DNA of 64,000 nt, taken from the NCBI GenBank assembly GCA_033032865.1, contig JAWHQI010000065.1, positions 5,208,001 to 5,272,000 of the forward strand, given 5' to 3'. Position numbers and translations under genes: made by a program. Of this stretch, positions 1 through 10,869 are shown one piece after another. Every line of letters begins with the position of its first letter. Positions within the stretch are counted from its first letter, which is position 1. This DNA is from Dactylorhiza incarnata. Taxonomy: Eukaryota; Streptophyta; Magnoliopsida; Asparagales; Orchidaceae. The notes beneath the pieces were generated by a model. The model did no database searches, was not told the origin of the DNA, and was given only the letters and a program-made list of their open reading frames with translations.

Positions 1-312
1 GACTCGTTCCAAACAAGGTTGGATAAACATATAGATGACTTCCAAGAGCATAGAAGATCATTCGAAGAACATAAGGTGGAGGTGAAAAAAGATCGGACCC
101 GAATGCAGAAATTTATGAAGTTCCTTGTGAAAGGACTTAAATTAAAGCCTACGCCTGTGGAAGCCGCGGAATGGGAGATGCCTTCAGAGGAGGAACCTCG
201 TCGTCAATCGGTCAGTCAAGGTCGACGAAGGAAGACAGTAGTGAGGAGATCAGATTTTGATATTCCTGAAAGCAGTGGAGCTGGTAGTAGGAATGAGGAG
301 GAGTCGGATTAA
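1..312 (+). pseudogene. Antisense ORF3 of element E, C-terminal part
   Basis: The frame is open from the first base to a TAA at 310-312. It encodes the last 103 residues of the protein whose fuller copy lies at 39206-40371 in element A. It runs opposite to E's gag-pol. The visible part is charged and probably helical (DKHIDDF..HRRSFEEHKVEV), followed by a basic, Arg-rich stretch (QGRRRKTVVRRSDF) and an acidic end (RNEEESD). Unlike A, this copy has no frameshift after RTRMQK, so it shows the intact C-terminal frame. Function unknown. The basic tail would suit nucleic-acid binding or nuclear entry, but that is only inference. Confidence 0.75.
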
Positions 313-335
313 AGCAGAGTTCTGGAATATATCGC

Positions 336-375
336 CATCCGACAGCTCACTGTCGCCATCCGACAGCTGCACTGC
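336..375. repeat. Palindromic TGTCG...CGACA cluster 3' of antisense ORF3
   Basis: Two copies of CGCCATCCGACAGCT separated by a few bases, just after the antisense ORF stop and before the end of pol. The same motif occurs in A at 39143-39195 and in the LTR promoter region of this family. Confidence 0.7.
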
Positions 376-564
376 CCAGATCCCTTTCTAATTTTCTGCA
401 TTTCTATGATCAGACATTATGATTAAATTTTTGTAATAATTTTGACTATGTGAACATGTTTGAGTTGGTGAATGTCTATTTTAAGAGATTGTTTTTCTTT
501 TTAATATGTATAAGTTTTTGTGATGTTTTTTTTTAAATTTTATAGGTTCTAAGTAGTGATATAT

Positions 565-3500
565 TTATTGTGAAATGTCTAGGATTCCCAATTCTAGCCT
601 AAGCATAGAAAAACGGGAATCCGGTAACGGTTTAGTGAATATATCCGCTAGTTGATTTTCCGTGCCTATAAAGTTGATTTTTATATTACTCTTCTTAATA
701 TGATCCCTTATAAAATGATGTCAGACATCTATATGCTTAGATCTAGAATGTAATACGGGATTGTTAGTTAAGTCTATAGCACTTTTATTGTCACACTTTA
801 ATTCTACACTACTTTGTTGCATGCCAAAATCTTCTAATGTTTGTGACATCCAAAGAGCTTGGGCACAACAACTACCTAGTGCAATATATTCGGCCTCGGT
901 AGTAGAGAGGGCAACAAAATTCTGTTTCCTACTCGACCATGAAATAAGTGAAGGGCCGATAAAGTGACAAGTGCCACTAGTGCTTTTCCTATCTAAAGAA
1001 CATCCCGCATAATCAGAATCCGAAAAACCATGCAAAATAAAAGAATCATTATGAGGATACCATAAACCTAATTTTGATGTTCTAATGAGATATCTAAAGA
1101 TACGTTTCACCGCTTTTAAATGTGACTCTTTAGGATTAGCTTGAAATCTAGCACATAAACAAACGGCAAACATAATATCAGGTCTAGATGCGGTTAAATA
1201 CAATAAAGACCCTATCATACTTCTATAAAGAGTTTGTTCAATTGAAACACCACTTTCATCTTTTCCTAATTTTAGTGAAGTACTCATAGGAGTGTTTGCA
1301 TGCTTAAGATTTTCAAATCCAAATCTTTTTAACATATCAGGAATATATTTGGTTTGACATATAAAAATACCATCATGTTTTTGTGTAATTTGAAAACCTA
1401 GAAAATATGAAAGTTCTCCAACCATGCTCATTTCAAATTCATTTTTCATAATTTGAACTACTTTATTACACAACTCTTCATTAGTGGCTCCAAAAATAAT
1501 ATCATCAACATAAATTTGTAAAATAACTAAATCATGATCAATTTGCTTAATGAAGAGTGTAGAATCAGCACTTCCTATTTTATAATCGTGCTTTAACAAA
1601 TATTGAGTTAATCGATCATACCAAGCACGAGGCGCTTGTTTTAATCCATAAAGCGCTTTATCTAATTTATAAACATAATTTGGATATTTCTCATTTTTAA
1701 AGCCAGGGGGTTGTTCTACATAAACCTCTTCTTTTATATACCCGTTTAAAAATGCGGTTTTGACATCCATTTGATATAATTTAAATCTTTTAAAATAAGC
1801 AAATGCAAGAAATATTCTAACCGCTTCTAATCTTGCTACGAGTGCAAAAGTTTCATCAAAATCTACCCCTTCAATTTGTGCATAACCTTTTGCAACTAAT
1901 CTGGCTTTATTTCTAACAATTCTAGATTCATTATCCATTTTATTTTTGAAAATCCACTTAACACCAACTACAGGACAATTTTGGGTCGTTCTACAAGATT
2001 CCAAACCTTATTACGTTCAAATTGATTAAGTTCTTCATTCATAGCTAAAAACCAAAATTCATCATTTAAAGCGGTGGAAACATCTTTTGGTTCTATTTCA
2101 GAAACAAAACAAAGGTTTGAAAATAAAACATGTAGCGATGAACGAGTACTAACCCCTTTTTGCGGATCTCCAATGATAAGCTCCTTTGGATGATCCTTTG
2201 AGAATCTCAATTCACTTGGAGGCACATATCCTTCTCTTTCTTCTTCTTCTCTATCTTCTTCTCCTCTTTCTCCTTCTCTTTCTTCTTCTTTTTCTTCTCC
2301 ATTTTATCCAAGTTCATCATCATCATTCTCCACCGTGGGAAGGAGTTCATCTTCTTTTCCTGTAATTTTCTTTTCTACACATGAAGCAAACTCATCAAAC
2401 CTAACATGAATAGATTCTTCAACTATTTTTGTTCTTTTATTAAAAATTCTATAAGCTTTACTAGTTGAAGAATACCCAAGAAAGATACCTTCATCACATT
2501 TTTCATCAAATTTTCCTAAGTAATCTTTAGAATTCAAAATAAAACATTTACAACCAAAAACTTGAAATAAGAAACATTTGGTTGTTTATTAAAAATTAAT
2601 TCAAAAGGAGTTAATTTTAAAATAGGGCGAAGCATTACTCTATTAATTACATAACATGCCGTGCTAACCGCTTCAGCCCAAAAAGATTTTGGTAATTTGA
2701 ATTCAGATAACATTGTACGAGCTAACTCTTGAAGAGTTCTATTTTTCCTCTCTACGACACCATTTTGCTGTGGTGTGCGTGGAGCGGAAAATTCATGTTT
2801 AATTCCTAACTCCGTACAAAAAGAAATAAACTTTTCATTTTCAAATTCTCCTCCATGATCCGATCGTATGCGTTTAATTTTTAACTCAAATTCATTTTGG
2901 ATACGCAAACATAATTTTGAAAATTCTGAAAATGCATCGGATTTGGAGGTTAGAAATAAAGTCCAACAAAAACGAGAATAATCATCAATCAATACAAATG
3001 TATATTTTTTACCACCTAAGCTAGAAATTCCAATTGGCCCAAATAAATCCATATGTATTAATTGAAGTGGCCTAGTGGTAGAAATAATGTTTTTACTTTT
3101 GAAAGATGATTTTGAAAATTTTCCTTTTTGGCAAGGCACACATAGTGAAGAAGATAAATTTCCATTTAACAAAGGTAAACCTTTAATTAATTTATCTTTT
3201 GAAAGTTTTGTAATTAACTTGGCACTAGTATGTCCAAGTCGCCTATGCCATAAATCTAATTCATCATTTTTTGATAAAAAACATTTCAAAGTAGAATTTG
3301 AAAAATCTAGAAATTTGATCATATATACATTGTGACATCTAGGTGCGGTAAAAACAATTTCATTTGTTTTGGAATTAATAATTTTGCACAAGTTTGTAGA
3401 AGATTCAAATAAAATATTTAAACCCTTATCACATAATTGACTAATAGAAATCAAATTATGCTTCAATCCTTCTACAAATAAAACATTTGAAATTGAAAAA

Positions 3501-3679
3501 TTTTCGTTACCCAGAACTCCGATGCCGATGATTTTTCCTTTTCCATTGTCTCTGAATGTCACAACTCCTCCTTTCTTCATCTCCAGGCTAAGGAACTTCT
3601 CTTTATTGCCCGTCATGTGCTTTGAACAACCCGAGTCCAAGTACCACACGTCCTCTTTGTCCTTAGCCTGCCAATACAC
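565..3679 (-). pseudogene. pol: pol of element E (PR-INT-RT-RNaseH), broken
   Basis: Copia polyprotein. Protease begins at WYLDSGCSKHMTG. It is followed by the GAG-pre-integrase HH/CC segment (HRRLGHTS... CVPCQKGK), an integrase core with D, D (SDHGGEFENEKF) and E (PQQNGVVERKNRT), reverse transcriptase with YVDDIIFG, and RNase H with DSDYAG, STTEAEY and KCDNKSA. Breaks: a frameshift near 2540 at the end of INT, a stop near 2304 (GAA to TAA relative to A), a frameshift near 1970-2005, and a TGA at 721 where A has CGA (a CpG-type change). The conserved frame runs past that stop to a TAA at 565-567. RT also has a Pro-to-Leu change in the FAPVAR motif. Not functional. Confidence 0.9.
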
Positions 3680-5612
3680 CTAGAAAGAAGAGGTGAGTAA
3701 AGATCTGGTTACCCAAGTGGTTCCACCCATAGTATAGGTAGAAGCCTTAGGCACCCAGATTTGTTTAATTTTGCTTTTTCCTTCCTTCCAGCAAGAGTCC
3801 GTAGTGTGACCAAATCTATTGCATTTGGCACATGTAATGTATTTAGAAGAGTATAACTTTTCTGGACTTTTACTGGATGAGGATGCAGTATTTGATAATT
3901 CATTAATTTTAGAATTTTTTTAAAACAAATTTTCTGGACTTTTCACTGTCGCTGGCGACAGTGGTTGTCGCCGGGCGACAGCTTCTAGACGTGTATCCGA
4001 GTCCAAACCTTCCAGATCCATGGCGTTGGTATCCTAAGATCATATCCAGTGATCTTCGGCCCATTCCAAATTTTTTCATGGCTAGTATTAAGTCATGAAT
4101 CTGGTTTTTCATTTTTGTATTCTCGGATACTAGATTTACGCTTCTACGTTCAAAAGATTTCTTTCCCTCATGGACTTTGGAAATTGAAGATTTTAGATCT
4201 CTCTCTAAAATCTCATTCTTTTTAGTAAGTACTTTTATTGTAGAATGAGATTTGGAAAGAGATTCTTCAAGTTCATTAATTCTTCCCAAAAAGTGATCAC
4301 ACTCTTGGCAAGAAATATCTCTTTTTCCAATAGTCTTAATTTCATTTAACAATTTTTTGTTTTCTTTAAGTAAAATTCCATTTTCAGATTTAAGAAGATC
4401 ATTATCTTTTAAACGTTTTTCAAAAAATTTGCAAGTCTTTAAAAATTCAGAAAATAATTCATCATAGGTTGGAGGAGTTACCTCAGTGTCGCTTTGGACA
4501 CTGCATTCGTCATCAGATATGACGCTCTTTCCCATTAAGCATATGTTGGCCTCCTCTTCTTTACTTGAGTCTGAAATGCTTCCATCCTCAGAAGTAGTAT
4601 CATCCCATGTTTCCTCCTTCAACACTTTCTTCGACCCTTTGTGCTTCTTTTCTTTAAGTTCTTTCAAGTACTTTGGACACTTGCTTCGGATGTGCCCTAA
4701 CTTCTTGCAGTGATAGCACTCCGGTGGCGGTCTCTCTTCCTCCTCATCGCCTTCCTTTCCTTTTTTCTTCCTAAATGTCTCCTTCTTAAAATACTTCTTA
4801 AACGAATTCCTTCTCTCCAGATTTTTCATAAATTTTCTCAACTTTTTAACAAATAAGCTCTCCTCATCTTCTTCATCCTCCTCAGAATCACTAGTTTCTT
4901 CCTTCTTAGATCTTAGAGCCAATCCCTTCTTCCTTGGTTCCATATACTCTTGTTGTTGAATTTTTAATTCAACTTTATGAGTTTTCAAGTTCCCAATGAG
5001 GCTCTCCAATTTTAAAGTCTTAAGATCATGTGACTCGGAAATTGCAGTCACTTTAGGATTGAACTTCGGGGGAAGTGATCTTAAGATTTTCCTTACCAAA
5101 TCTCCATTTGAGAACACCTTTCCTAGCACCTTTGAGTCGTTCACGATTTTTGTGAATTGTGTGTACATCGTATCAATCTCTTCATCTCCCTCCATTTTGA
5201 ACCTTTCAAATTCAGACTCCAGTTGAAATAGCTTTGAATCCTTTACCTGCGAAGTACCTTCATGAGTAATTTCTAACAAATTCCAAATTTCAAATGCAGT
5301 ATTACAAGCACAAACTCTATTAAATTCAGTGCGATCTAGTGCGCAAAATAAAGCATTCATGGCTTTTGCATTGTTCTTACATTTTAATTTATCATTATCA
5401 TCCCACTTGTCTTTGGGCTTATCCATAGTTACTTCTCCTACAACATATGTTGGAGAAGTGTAACTAGATTCTACCATATTCCAGACTTCTATATCTAGCG
5501 CAATTAGAAAACAACGCATACGTGTCTTCCAATAATTATAGTCTGTGCCCGTAAAAAGTGGTGGCCTACTAATTCCTTGCCCCTCAACGAACGCGTGATC
5601 GTTGTGCGCCAT
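3680..5612 (-). pseudogene. gag: gag of element E, near-complete, one frameshift
   Basis: Starts at the ATG giving MAHNDHAF, the same start as A. An N-terminal copia Gag region (RPPLFTGTDYNYWKTRM) is followed by a UBN2-like capsid region, a zinc knuckle CYHCKKLGHIRSKC, a long coiled coil, and a second knuckle near the C-terminus. A frameshift in a T-run near 3920 separates that C-terminal knuckle from the rest. The distal frame ends at TAG 3680-3682, directly in front of the protease frame, with the conserved IWVPK peptide upstream. Gag forms the virus-like particle and packages element RNA. A palindromic GGCGACAG/CTGTCGCC segment lies inside the C-terminal coding part (3949-3990). Confidence 0.9.
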
Positions 5613-5647
5613 TACTCCCGGTGGTAAAACCGTTTTGGAGTAACCTA

Positions 5648-5659
5648 CCTCTGATACCA
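5648..5659 (-). other. Primer binding site, tRNA-iMet type
   Basis: Reads TGGTATCAGAGG on the minus strand, 2 bp inside the LTR. It is the standard plant copia site for initiator-Met tRNA. Confidence 0.9.
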
Positions 5660-6430
5660 CTTGTTGGATCGTATGACGCCCTTAGAGGGGGGGTGAATAA
5701 GGGTGTGTTTGAAATATAATTTTTCCTTAAGAATTTTTAAACAAGTTTTACTTTTCTAAAAATTACTTCTAAACAATTTCCAAAGAATGTGTTTTTTTTT
5801 TAAATAATTCAAAAACAAATTTCTAAGATAAAGATTATGCCACCAAATATGTAATTAAAGAAAATGACATAATTATATTAATCATGAAATTTGCATACAA
5901 TAAAAATGATCTTAACAATGCTTAAGATCAAGGCACAATTATGTTAATAAAAAATTCTACAATTTTGGTTTACCAATCCTTCTCCCAAGGATCGGAAGGC
6001 TATCACTTGTCTCTCCCAAGACCAAGCCCAAGCCTATCCTCTAGATCTTCCCAAGATCTAGACGTAGCACACAAGGCCACGATTTCCCACCAAGCCATGC
6101 AAGGACTTGGACGCTCCGCACAAGGAAGCGATTTTCCCCTAAGCCGCGCAAGGACTTAGACGCCGCACGCAAGACGACGATTTCTCCAACGATTATAAAA
6201 TGAAAAGTGAATGAATGAAAATACAGTATGAAAAACCCCCTTTAGAATTTCTGGACCAAAACAACGAAGATCCCTTGAGACAGTCTCCTTAGAATGCGTG
6301 TACAATCTTCGGCTTCGCTCTCTCTTTTCTCCTTCAAGGATGGGGATTTTCGTTCTCTGGAGCTCTCTGGACGATAACACTCAGGAAGGAGGCTTAGAAA
6401 TCTGAAGAACTAAATTCCACGAAGTTTTGA

Positions 6431-6452
6431 GCCCTTTTAATAAAAAGGAGCT
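6431..6452 (-). promoter_or_regulatory. LTR promoter TATA-like region (element E)
   Basis: On the minus strand CTTTTTATTAAAAGGG lies directly downstream of the palindrome cluster, as in A's LTR. Probable core promoter for the genomic RNA. Confidence 0.55.
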
Positions 6453-6765
6453 GTCGTCGTCCGATAGCCGCTGTCGCCGAAATCCGATATCTCCAGAGGC
6501 TGTCACGTGTCCCACTAAAACAAAGTTTCTGTGTCGTGTTGAGGTCGTGGTTGAGACGTGGGCTGTCGGATATCTGATAGTACTATCGGATATCCGATAG
6601 CCAAGGTAACCGCTGCACGTTCTGGCGTTATTGGCAGATCATGGGCTGTCGGAAATCCGATAGCGATATTGGAAATCCGATAGCTCCAAACCGTGGCGCA
6701 GAGATTAAATAAAAGCGCTGTCGGAAATCCGATAGCACTGTCGGAAATCCGATAGCTCAAATTTC
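6450..6765. repeat. U3 palindrome cluster of LTR E
   Basis: At least six inverted repeats of the TGTCGGAAATCCGATA type. One is a perfect 18-bp palindrome, CTATCGGATATCCGATAG, at 6583-6600. The same 18-mer occurs at 40449-40466 inside the intron of the antisense gene of element A. Confidence 0.85.
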
Positions 6766-6905
6766 TAGAAAATGTCATTTTGCTCCAATTGAAATCATGT
6801 TATTCTTGCACCTGTTATCTGCACACCATTAATCAAAAATAGGATCAAATACATTCGGGATTTGTTATTCTCAAACCGGACGAGTGCGGAACGCATGCTC
6901 CAACA

Positions 6906-7975
6906 TGTGTGTGTGTGTGTGTGTGTGCATGTGTGTGTGTGTGTGTATGTGTGTGTGTGTGTGTGTGTCAATGTGTCTTTGTGTTTTGTGTGTGTGTGTG
7001 TGTGTGATTGTCTCTCTCTCTCTATGTGCGTGTGTGTGTGTGTGTGTGTCGGTTTGTGTATGTGTATGTGTCTGTGTCTGTGTTTGTGTGTATGTGTTTG
7101 CGTGTTCATGTCTATCATGTGTCTGTGTGTCTGTGTGTGGCTGTGTTTGTGTTTGTGTCTGTGTGTGTGTCTATGTCTGCGTGTGTCCGTGTCTGTGTCT
7201 GTGTCTATGTATGTATGTGTTTGTGTGTGTTTATGGCTATGTGTGTGTGTTTGTGTGTGTCTATGTGTGTGTGATTGTGTCTGTGTGTGTGACTGTGTGT
7301 GTGTATGTGACTGTGTGTGTTTGTGTATGTAATTGTATATGTCTATATCGATCTATGTATGTGTCTGTGTTTGTGTCTGTGTCTATGTGTCTGTGTCTAT
7401 GTCTGTGTTTGTGTGTATGTGTCTGTCTGTGTTTGTATCTGTGTCTGTGTGTGTGTGTCTGTGTCTGTCTGTGTGATCTCTAGCTATGTGTGTCTGTGTC
7501 TGTCTCTGTGTGAGCATGTGTCTGTATCTGTGTCTGTCTCTGTGTGAGCGTGTGTCTGTGTCTGTGTGATCTCTATCTATGTGTGTGTGTCTGTGTTTGT
7601 GTCTATGTCTATGTTTGTATCAATGTGTGTGTGTCTGTGTTTGTGTGCCTGTGTATGTCTGCTTGTGCCTGTCTGTGTCTGTTTGTCTCTGTCTGTGTGT
7701 CTGTGACTGTGTGTGTGTATGTGATTGTATGTGTCTGTGTCGATCTATGTATGTGTCTGTGTTTGTGTTTTTGTCTGTATCTGTGTCTGTGTCTGTGTTT
7801 GTGTGTCTGTGTTTGTCTGTATGATCTCTAGCTATGTGTGTCTGTGTCTGTCTGTGTTTGTCTGTGTATGTCTCTGTGTGAGTGTGTGTCTATGTATATG
7901 TGATCTGTAGCTGTGTGTGTGTGTGTCTGTGTTTGTGTCTGTGTCAATGTCTGTGTGTGTGTGTCTATGTTTGTA
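6906..7975 (+). repeat. Degenerate TG/TGTCTG microsatellite, about 1.07 kb
   Basis: Nearly pure TG, TGTC and TGTA runs. Longer phrases recur: TGATCTCTAGCTATGTGTG near 7472 and 7823, and CGATCTATGTATGTGTC near 7350 and 7741, so 350-390-bp blocks have been duplicated. It is open in several frames only because it has few stops. There is no coding signal. Confidence 0.95.
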
Positions 7976-8696
7976 TCTTCTAGCAATTGATATGACATGT
8001 GTTTATATACTTTAAATTTATATGTTTTTAAATTCGCTTTTTTGCGACAGTACACGGGGGTCATCTCTCACGCGCCCATAAGAAAAATGAGCATTTCTCC
8101 CAAAAAAAAAACAATAAAAGTTAATATCTTTAATCTTATTTTCTTAAACGACGCTACAAAAAAATACGTCGCCGTAGACGCCTCTTTTGTAGTGATAATA
8201 ATTAAATAAAATTATTTTTTATTGATATTTATACAAAAAATTAAAAGATGCATTAGATATTTTCATTTTACGCAGGAGAGCCTTTGCGTGCGTGTGGGGC
8301 CCGTGCACGATCGTTATTTTTATTCTAAAATTATGTTAATAAATTAATGTTAAAAATGCCGAAAAATACTCTCTCGGGCCAAAAATGCTCTCCCAAGCCC
8401 GCGCCGTGCGTGCGCTTGTGCTCGGAGGTGGTCACGCGCGCGTGTGCATGGGAGTGTCTTTGCGTGCGTGCGAGGCCCGTGCGCGATAGTTATTTTTATT
8501 CTAAAATTTATGTTAATAAATTAATGTCAAATTGGCATTCATTTTTAAATTTAATGTTTTTAATTTTTGGATTTTTTTTTCCAAAATTTTATGGAGGGAA
8601 AATTTCCTCAATATATTTCACTCATGCAAAAGAGAGGGGGAGAGGAAGAAAAACTTTTATAAAAGCGTTTTTAAAGTTTTATAAAAACATTATATA
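7976..8696. other. AT-rich non-coding DNA with a dispersed repeat
   Basis: No gene seen. A block reading GTTATTTTTATTCTAAAATT followed by a purine-rich TTTTATGGAGGGAAA segment occurs at 8311-8350, 8487-8620, 9611-9710 and 10110-10290 in the same orientation. It is an internal repeat of the surrounding element. Confidence 0.6.
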
Positions 8697-8846
8697 TCTT
8701 TAACTACTACTATATATAAAGAAACTTTAAAAGGATTTTTTGTTAAAATATAAATGTTTTTGAAAAAAATAATTATAAAATTTTGATGTATATTTTTTTA
8801 CGGTCATTTTGTGTACTGTAGAATGTCGGCGCAACCCGCTCGAATG
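8697..8846 (+). mobile_element. Helitron 5' fragment
   Basis: Starts TCTTTAACTACTACTATATA after an A, like the Helitrons at 28711, 29719 and 60864. It shares their internal AAAATATAAATGTTTTTG segment and the CAACCCGCTCGAATGCG phrase, then breaks into a TG repeat before the 3' hairpin. Confidence 0.6.
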
Positions 8847-8880
8847 CGTGTGTTTGTGTTTGTGTTTGCGTGTCTTTGTT

Positions 8881-8922
<42 letters not shown>

Positions 8923-8929
8923 TGTCCGG
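8847..8929 (+). repeat. TG microsatellite
   Basis: GTGTTTGTG and a pure TG run that replace the 3' half of the truncated Helitron. Confidence 0.9.
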
Positions 8930-8960
8930 TGAGAAAATTAAATTAATATTCAATTATTTT

Positions 8961-9240
8961 TTATTCAGTTGATCGAGCGCCTGAGAGCGGACGAAATTGA
9001 GCGGGGTAATTCTTACTTTTAAAAAATACATAAACGAATAAACCTTATTTAAAAATACATAAATCTTATTTAAAGCTCATGTGCACTTTCAGGCAATGTC
9101 GAGGCGGGGGTATTGTCGAGTGGGGAACATGGGCCTCATGTGCACTGTCAGTTGATCAAACTCCTGAGAGCGAAAAAAATTGAGCGGGGGTAATTCTTAT
9201 TATAAAAAAACATAAATCTTATTTAAAAAGTAAATTTTAT
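8961..9240 (+). repeat. Imperfect tandem duplication, about 180-bp period
   Basis: The phrase CCTGAGAGCG...AAATTGAGCGGGG(G)TAATTCTTA followed by ACATAAATCTTATTTAAA occurs near 8978 and again near 9161. Non-coding. Confidence 0.65.
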
Positions 9241-9739
9241 TGAACAACGCGTTGTATTTATGAATTGATTTGACATATTTTTATGAATTTCATTACACAT
9301 TTATTTTCATTAAAGCACGTGTCATTCATCAATCAATATATATATATATATATATGAGATATATTTTCATTAAAACGCTAGCTCGCGAGCAAAAAACGTG
9401 TGCGCTGACAAATTTATTTATGCTCCCGAGCAAAAAAGATAGAGCTAGTGCAATGCGAGCGACTGAAAAAAAAAATGTGTGCTCGGGAAATAAAACGCGC
9501 ATCCGAGTGAAAAGCATGTGCTCGAGCGAAAAATGGGCGCTTGAAGGGTACAATTATTTCACCCCTGCGCACAATTAAAAAATATGCGTACATGCGGGGC
9601 CAGTGCGCGATCGTTATTTTTATTCAAAAATTATATTAAAATGTTTTAAATTTTTTGATTTGTTTTGTGCAAAATTTTATGGAGAGAAATTTCCCTCTAT
9701 ATATTTTATTAATGTGAGAGGGAAAGAAATAGACAAAAC

Positions 9740-9890
9740 TTAATAAACTAGTAAGAGAACGGCGCGCGGCGACGGCCGAGAAAGAGAACGACGATGGCGG
9801 CGGCCGTGGAAGAGAGAGGTGATGGCGGCGGCGACCGTCAAAGAGAGGGGAGACAACGGCGGCGGCCGTACGTGAAAGACATTGCTACAA
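9740..9890 (+). repeat. GGCGGCGGCCGT/GAAAGAGA short tandem units
   Basis: Three or four degenerate units alternating GGCGGCGGCCG with GAAAGAGAG. The purine/GC composition contrasts with the AT-rich flanks. No coding evidence. Confidence 0.55.
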
Positions 9891-10007
9891 CTCGCAAATG
9901 GATGTTTGTGTGTTTGGTTGTCCGTGTCTGTGTGTGTGCATGTGTCTGTGTTTGAGCCCCGACACATGCAATACGCGCTAGCTCTCAAGCAAAAAAAGGA
10001 AAACTAC

Positions 10008-10103
10008 ACGCACGAGAGTGCATTTGTGCGCGCGTGAGAGTGCATTTGCGTGCACGCGAGAGTGCATTTGCGTGCGCGCGAGAGTGCATTTGCGTGCACT
10101 CGG
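10008..10103 (+). repeat. 22-23-bp tandem repeat (GAGAGTGCATTTGCGTGC)
   Basis: Four tandem units of GAGAGTGCATTTGCGTGC plus a variable CGC-rich spacer. Confidence 0.85.
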
Positions 10104-10539
10104 GTTCGTGCGTGATTATATTTTAATTCCAAAATTATATTAAAAAATTAATGTCATATTAATTTGCATTCATTTTTACATTTAATATATTTTTAATTTT
10201 TAGTTTTGTTTTGTTCAAAATTTTATGGAGGGAAATTTTCATCCGTATATTTCATTTATTCATGTGTGAGAGAGATAGAGCTGCATAGAAGAGAGGCAGA
10301 AAAACTTTTATAAAAAGTTAAAGATTTATACAAACTCCCGTACGCGCAAAAATACATGTTGCAATAGTACCACATATCTGCGACAGCCGCGCACGGATGT
10401 TTACGAGCTGTAGGAGTACTGTCGTCGCGTTAGAGCACTATCGAGGCGGGGTACTGTCGCGCGCATACAAATTATTTTGTATTTAAAAAAAATTAATTCA
10501 AAACTTTGATAATAAAATTGTACAAAAATAGAAAATAAA

Positions 10540-10869
10540 ATATGATATATTTTTTGTAACAAAACTTTAATAATAAAATATTACTATTAGTAAGGACAAT
10601 ATCTTTGTCACAAAAAACTTTCATGATGTGGTTACAATTGATACTTATTGTGAGAAAAGTTTTCTATTTGTAACGTAACATTAGTGTTGTTACAAATACT
10701 TACAGTTATAGTAACGAATTAATTATTATTGTAACAAAATTTAAAATATTCATTACAAAAAAAATACTTTCTTGTAACAACAAAAATTTGTTACTAAATA
10801 TAACTATTAGTAACAAACTGTGTTTCAGTTACATTCTAGTCCTTACAACAGGTGCAGTTTGTTGTAGTG
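10540..10869. repeat. CACTA subterminal repeat region and terminus
   Basis: Dense TTGTAACA, TGTTACAA and TAGTAAC motifs on both strands lead up to the TTGTAGTG terminus. Such regions are where CACTA transposases bind. Confidence 0.65.

Larger units (their letters stand above)
1..6905 (-). mobile_element. Ty1/copia (SIRE-like) element E, 5' part
   Basis: Minus-strand LTR retrotransposon entering from the left edge. Reading leftward from the right it has a 5' LTR (5662-6905), an initiator-Met primer site, gag, a TAG, pol (PR, INT, RT, RH) and the C-terminal end of an ORF on the opposite strand. The 3' LTR lies outside the window. It is closely related to element A at 32522. The reading frames are broken by frameshifts and stops, so it is a decayed copy. 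Its LTR abuts TGTGT at 6906, so it seems to have inserted into a TG repeat. Confidence 0.95.
5662..6905 (-). repeat. 5' LTR of element E
   Basis: 1244 bp, bounded by TGTTGG...CCAACA. In element sense it begins TGTTGGAGCATG and ends GATCCAACA. The U5 end carries the C-run TTCACCCCCCCTCTAAGGGCG shared with A and, in variants, with B, C, D and F. U3 holds many palindromes (6450-6765) upstream of a TATA-like box. It is homologous to A's LTR at 32522, which differs by an extra 83-bp tandem copy. Confidence 0.93.
6906..10869. mobile_element. Probable CACTA-type DNA transposon, right part (non-autonomous)
   Basis: The right end is TTGTAGTG at 10862-10869, reading CACTACAACAAAC inward on the minus strand, a CACTA terminus. 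The last 330 bp hold many short TTGTAACAA / TTGTTAC subterminal motifs in both orientations. It splits the 3' LTR of element C. The uninterrupted LTR at 17130 shows the point of entry, with AGA as candidate 3-bp TSD. No left end is visible because element E and the window edge intervene, so the extent to the left is assumed. No transposase is seen. Confidence 0.55.

Noticed and set aside
6862..7910. Long Cys/Val-rich open frames in the TG block and their antisense His/Thr frames
   Set aside because: Pure microsatellite translation in several frames at once; no start context or family.
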